Below, in pieces: positions 59,501 to 64,000 of a DNA stretch of 64,000 bases. The first letter of the stretch is position 1; every line of letters begins with the position of its first letter. Below the pieces are notes generated by a model. The model saw only the letters and a list, made by a program, of their open reading frames with translations. It had not been told where the DNA came from and ran no database searches. The stretch is taken from NCBI RefSeq assembly GCF_036711975.1, contig NC_091966.1, positions 36,773,501 through 36,837,500 on the forward strand, in the 5' to 3' direction. The stretch comes from Onthophagus taurus. Its lineage: Eukaryota; Arthropoda; Insecta; Coleoptera; Scarabaeidae. Position numbers and translations under genes: made by a program.

Positions 59501-62379
59501 TAATTGTTGTTTCTGAAAAATGAGAAAATGCCTTATTACGTTTCAGAATTAATATCTCAAAAACTAGAAGATATCTTGAGAATCCGTTTCTTTCTTTGAA
59601 AAGCTTATAATTTATATAGTAAATGCTGATAATTTCATAAGTATTTATTAAAATTACGATTTATTACGATTTCTTGAAAATGATTGAAAATAATTGTTGT
59701 TTCTGAAAAATAAGAAAATACCTTAATACGTTTAAAAATTAATATCTCAAAAATTAAAAGATATTTTGAAAATCCGTTTCTTTTATTGAAAAGTTTATAA
59801 TTTGTATTGTAAATGCCGATAATTTCATAAGAATTTATTAATACTACGATTTATTACGATTTTTTGAAAATGATTGAAAATAATGGTTGTTTTTGAAAAA
59901 TGATACAATGTCTTATTACATCTAAAAATTAATATCTCAAAAACTAACAGATATTTTGAAAATCCGTTTTCTTCATTAGAAAGCTTATAACTTGTATAAT
60001 AAAAGCTGATAATTTCATAATGATTCATTGAAATTCCAATTTATTATATTAAAATCTAATATCGATTCATCTACTTATATGTGTAAAATATTTCAGAATG
60101 ATTGCTCAAGCAGTTTTTGAGATATCGTATCCAAGAACTGTAAACACTTTTATCATTTTTTTGAAAAAAAAATGGTTTTGAAAGTTCCAAATGAATTTCC
60201 CCCCTTAATAGAAATTACATTAAAAAAAAACTGATAGAAAAATTTAATTAATTTAAATTTTTAATTCCAAGAGGTGTTTCTACATTTAGTTGAAACTGCA
60301 TTTCTGTTATATTCCAAACGTAAATCGGATTCCCGTCCCCTCTACTCCATTTACACATTCTCGTTTGCAACATCCGACCACAAAATCACTAATTATAAAC
60401 TGCACCCTTGCAATTTAAATTAGGCTGGATGCAGCAAATACAATAATTGAATTTTCCCTAATCTAATCTAAAACTTAACATAAAATTATTGTGTTGTTAA
60501 CGTAATAAGAAACTTTTCTCTTTATATTTAACAAACTAACTGAATACATTTAGTAACACAATACATCGAATTGCTACTTACTGGTTGGTTTGCAACCCGT
60601 TTTTGTAGCATTTCTCCGCTGTTAGCGTTTAGGTTTTAACGAGCGTTTTCAAAGTTTCTTTGGCGTCTTGGCCTGAAGCTCACGTCGTATTTAACCGATG
60701 TTAATGATCCGTGACTTCGTGGTAACAATGGTCCGCTTGAGGCTGACCGTTCGAGGCTGTTTAACTCGCAGTGAGGTCGTGTCTACTAGTTATTGAGTAT
60801 CACGTGCTCGTGTGTCTCTAGGACCGTATATTTCATCAATAACCGTTATGCTTCCAGAGCGATGGTTTCGATCTTGTATACATTTTTTTTTTAATTTTGT
60901 CTCGTATAACATTGATATTCCGGAAGTATTTTCTTCTACATAATTTATGACTTGTAGCTTGCAAAACTTCCTACTATTAATCTTAATAACTTTGTTAGTA
61001 AGATGTAAAGTCTTAGTTACAAGGAGAATTATGAAGTTTTAGTAACTTTTTGATGTAATACGGAAGATGAAAATCAGTTAGCGTTAAATTTAAAATTCTT
61101 TTAAAACTAATTGTAATATTTAATCGATTCTTTTTCAGGCACCTCCACCCCCTCCTCCAGTTCAACCTGCAACCTCCACCAGCGATTTATCGCTAAATTT
61201 ACGACCAGGATCTAAAACAACAAGTGCTCCAAGTAGTCCTGCTAAATCTAGGGAATCATTACTTCAACGCGTTCAATCTTTAACAGGTCAAGCTAGAGAT
61301 CAAGGTGCATCAATTTTAGGAGCAGCTGTGAGCAGTGCAAGTAGAGTGACATCATCGGTATCTTCGGGAAAATACCTCACTTTGTTAGTTATTGATGATC
61401 AAAATACCGATTGGTCCAAGTACTTCCGCGGAAAGAAGATCGGAGATTATGATATTCGCGTGGAACAAGCGGAATTTAAAGAACTCAACATTACAGCGAG
61501 TTCGGATGGAGTTAACGTTTCAATGGGACCTTATAGGGGTGGATCACGAACTGGAAGAACTTTTAAACCGGATTTCTTGTTGGTAAGATGGTCAATACAA
61601 GATACGCAAAAGACTTTATTATAATTTAATGCTTATCTTCGAATAAATTTTAAAGCGACACTTACTTTAGGCACTTTGCCAAAAACAGCTTTTCGAACGA
61701 TAAGATTAACGAAATTTACGATTCGAAATTTAACCCTACTAAAATACAAAGTGAAATTGCAATCGAAATTTTCTACTAATGTTTACTCGAAAGAAAACTA
61801 GTTGAAATTGGAATCAAAACTTTTTCTTTTGAAATACAATTCAAAGAAAAACTTTCTGTGTAAGAAGTTTTCCGGTGAATCACTTTGAATGGGACGCGAA
61901 CTTTTCAAATATCCGGTTACATAAAATTTTATATTTTATTACTCTTTTATTTTATTTTCTTTTTCCTTTTAGGTGAGGCAAAATCTTCGGGATGCAGGAG
62001 AGGACTATAAAAAATTACTACTGGCTTTAAAATTTGGTGGAGTGCCAACAATAAACAACCTCAACGCAGTGTACAACTTCCAGGTACGTAAAGTTATGCA
62101 GCACAAAAAGCTTGGACGGCATAAAAGTGTAGTTTATTTTACGGTAACGAACGTGTTAACAGTTTATAACAAAATCACTGAACATTTCTTTGTACAAATG
62201 GACGATTATAACAAAATGACAATAAATATAAATATTTAAAATATACATTATATAAAAAAATCTTCAATTTACAGGACAAGCCTTGGGTTTTTGGGCATCT
62301 TGTCCAAATTCAACGACGTATTGGAAAAGACTCTTTTCCCCTTATTGAACAAACTTTCTACCCTGATCATCGAGAAATG
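56558..62379 (+). CDS. Syn: synapsin, 5' part (partial; continues beyond window)
   Basis: Four exons join in phase 0: at least 56558-56671, 61139-61582, 61973-62083 and 62275-62379 (258 codons). Exon 1 encodes domain A (NYLKRRFSSGDLSSE) with the RRFS kinase site. Exon 2 encodes a Pro-rich linker (APPPPPPVQPA), the conserved SAPSSPAKSRESLLQRVQ and DQGASILGAA segments, and the start of domain C (KYLTLLVIDDQNTDWSKYFR, YDIRVEQAEFKELN, FKPDFLL). Exons 3-4 continue with LKFGGVPTINNLNAVYNFQ and DKPWVFGHLVQIQRRIGKDS to FYPDHREM. Synapsin is a synaptic-vesicle phosphoprotein that tethers the reserve pool to actin. Downstream ATP-grasp exons are not in the window. No in-frame ATG precedes NYLKRR back to a TAA at about 56456, so the true start is unresolved. 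An acceptor-like ttcag|g at 56538/56539 could begin this exon. Confidence 0.93.
56672..57479. other. synapsin intron, repeat-free 5' part
   Basis: Starts at the donor gtgagt. The short ORF at 56813-57001 is not recognised. No nested gene is seen; the TIMP gene nested in Drosophila synapsin is not visible in this part. Confidence 0.4.
57620..58710. repeat. GC-richer tandem repeat, ~105-150-bp units
   Basis: About eight units. 'gtcaacatatcgcaacacct' recurs near 57670, 57782, 57888, 58036, 58167, 58308, 58439 and 58574. Each is followed by cggccgcaagcgacctcgg-type sequence and 'ttaaactt/aaggaga'. The CG-rich composition contrasts with every other repeat here. A monomer of the AT-rich repeat lies on each side (57480-57620 and from 58735), so this block appears inserted into that array. 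The ORF at 57805-58023 is repeat translation, not a gene. Confidence 0.85.
58735..60050. repeat. tandem array, 181-190-bp monomer, in synapsin intron
   Basis: 'taatatctcaaaaactagaa' and variants recur near 58905, 59182, 59370, 59551, 59740 and 59930, and an outlying copy at 57520. Each is followed by 'tttgaaaatccgtttctt', 'gaaaagcttataatttgta', 'tgctgataatttcataa' and 'acgatttattacgattt'. Monomers alternate: 59182 and 59551 have 'ttcagaatt...actagaa', and 59370 and 59740 have 'ttaaaaatt...taaaag', giving a ~370-bp dimer. The core dyad is AATATCT / AGATATT. Minus-strand ORFs (59075-59263, 59825-60028) are repeat by-products. Confidence 0.9.
60051..61138. other. synapsin intron, 3' part
   Basis: Unique-looking sequence. 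A moderately GC-richer stretch at 60590-60850 has no recognisable ORF and could be regulatory. It ends in the pyrimidine-rich acceptor before exon 61139. Confidence 0.4.
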
Positions 62380-63785
62380 GTAAGTAGAAAGATCTTTTAC
62401 ATTGCGCCAGCTCCTTATTCTTGGTCCACATACATTGATTACTTGGTGTTTTTTGACATATACCCTAAAACAATATAATTTTTTAAATTGATATGTATTA
62501 AGTTCGCGAAAGTTTCTTTGTTGAAAATTTTTTGGACAAATGATTATTACCTATCATTATTTTATAAGTTTTATACACAAATGAATAAATGTTTGATTAA
62601 CAAAAAAGATTCCATTTTTAACAATTTGCATGAATCTAATACAACAATGAGTAAAACTCAACGATTTAAATTTTTTTATTATTTTCTAACTATTTTTTTT
62701 CTTCTTTCATAACACATTGGCTATTAAGTGTTAATAGTGTAGTAGAACATAATACACTATTAGAACATAGTAATAGTTAATACTGCTCTGGAGTCAATGC
62801 CTTTGTAATTCTATTGATACTTGATTAAATTTTGGAAGAGTAACTTTTTCTATTTAACACATTGAATACCTACTACCTGGGAAAGCTTAAGTAGCAACAA
62901 ACAGCAATAAAATGTATCGTTTGAAACTAATAGGCTATACATAACTGATTTCATAGGAACAGTGAATACAAAAATACGGGTTGTTCAAATTTGAGTTGCA
63001 CTATATATTTGATTACGGTGCCAACACTTAAAGGTATAACGAATGCTTTCTCAAAGAGATCTGATCACCGATGATTCTATATATGATGATATCCTATGAC
63101 ATACTATTCAGTGGGAATCTCCAATTTGATCTCTCTTTTCCCAAAAGTACCTTATGGAGCGCAAGTTGGTGCAAGTGTGGGAAATAGCATAAGATTTGCT
63201 TCCCAAGACACTTCTTGGGTTGCTTATGATCTTAGAATGAAATACACTCAGATTGGCAATAAAGGTGGAATGAAATTTATTGCATTTAGTGCAAAAGACT
63301 GCTAAATTTATCGATGGGAGCTGTGAGATGTATGAGATAAAAAGGAATTTCAAAATGGTTTTGTTTATTTGGGTATTGCTCCACCAACTCATACAAAACT
63401 GATATATCCCACTTATTTTATTCAATTTTGACCAATAATTTTAACCGAAGAGTGCAATAGACAATCCCAATTCGTCAAAATTGCAAATTCTATAAGGAGT
63501 ACTCAACCCAAACTTTTCGAGCACCTCAGGAATGTTATTTAAAATCTTGACTTATGGATGTTCTAGATTTCTGGTAATTTTTTTTCAGTTGCTTCATCAT
63601 ATTTAAATGTTAAGAGTCAAACACCTTTGTGATGGGGCAATAGTTCCTTTCTGCCACATTTAATATTATTCATTTTTTGTAGAAACATTCGTCCTCTACA
63701 TAACACTTTATTACCGTCTTTAAGTCAAATTGTGTTTATGGCGGTTTCTCTGCTTCCAGCTTACTCATATATAAATGTTTACTCT
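62380..63785. other. synapsin intron after exon 62275-62379
   Basis: Begins with the donor gtaagt. No further synapsin exon (the expected region after FYPDHREM) is found to the end of the window. ORFs 62488-62712 (+) and 63096-63425 (both strands) are unrecognised; the plus one reads VPYGAQVGASVGNSIRFASQ, of unknown origin. Confidence 0.45.
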
Positions 63786-64000
63786 ATAGAAGCAAATAAT
63801 AGTTAATTCTGGTTATGAATTATGTTTCTTTGTTTCATTATAAACAATTTCTATATAAAACATTTTACTCCATCATTTTTAATATTCGAGATATAATCAA
63901 GATTAGTAACCTAAATTAACAATTTTGATAATTTGGAGATTTTCACTTTCTATTTAGAATATAATAATATTTGAGTTAGATCTGGTTATGAATTATGTAT
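63785..64000. repeat. further copy of the ~173-bp satellite family
   Basis: 'ctggttatgaattatgtttc' with ttgtttcattata, then 'tatataaaacattttactcc' and 'tttggagattttcactttct', match the monomer at 5.0-6.4 kb in the same orientation. The next unit starts at 63980 and runs off the window, so an array probably continues beyond it. Confidence 0.8.

Noticed and set aside
63096-63425. Opposed ORFs near the end of the window
   Set aside because: Neither resembles the next synapsin exon or any domain I know; treated as intron sequence.

Overview
The window looks like AT-rich insect nuclear DNA, probably from a beetle (order inferred, not proven). Genes have short GT-AG introns mixed with multi-kilobase ones. 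The proteins are typical of insects: a bride-of-sevenless-type class C receptor, an AA15 copper oxygenase, a zona pellucida (ZP) apical-matrix protein and synapsin. Decayed transposons are common, and unusually many tandem repeat families sit in introns and between genes.

Layout. 1-371: Tc1/mariner-type transposase remnant. 1310-3846 (-): boss-like receptor, 4 exons, complete. 5040-6375: ~173-bp satellite. 6.4-9.4 kb: intergenic, with one LINE scrap. 9407-13880 (+): AA15 LPMO, 3 exons, complete; its large intron holds several repeat families and a small TIR element. 14518-19824 (-): ZP-domain membrane protein, 4 exons found, signal-peptide exon not found; its large intron holds a ~186-bp repeat array. 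19.8-24.1 kb: upstream DNA with piggyBac and LINE remnants. 24.2-27.06 kb: 178-bp satellite with higher-order structure. 27-38 kb: gene-poor, with Penelope-like and LINE fragments, a repeat cluster and a decayed repeat-associated protein gene. 38910-42022 (+): two-exon gene for a Cys-x-Cys-rich, Pro/Gln-rich coiled-coil protein, product unknown. 42-48.2 kb: a transposon graveyard including a TIR pair. 48.2-64 kb: 5' half of synapsin (+), with a probable noncoding first exon at about 48.25-48.60 kb, coding exons at 56.56, 61.1, 62.0 and 62.3 kb, and the rest beyond the window.

The genes are not an operon. The LPMO and ZP genes converge tail to tail about 640 bp apart, and both families act in cuticle or apical extracellular matrix. 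Boss and synapsin are neuronal signalling genes. Points most worth a second look: a short dyad kept by compensatory changes in three separated repeat arrays; a synapsin start lacking any visible in-frame AUG; two-monomer higher-order satellite units; and the Cys-x-Cys coiled-coil protein. All splice sites and coordinates were read by eye; no alignment or database search was run.
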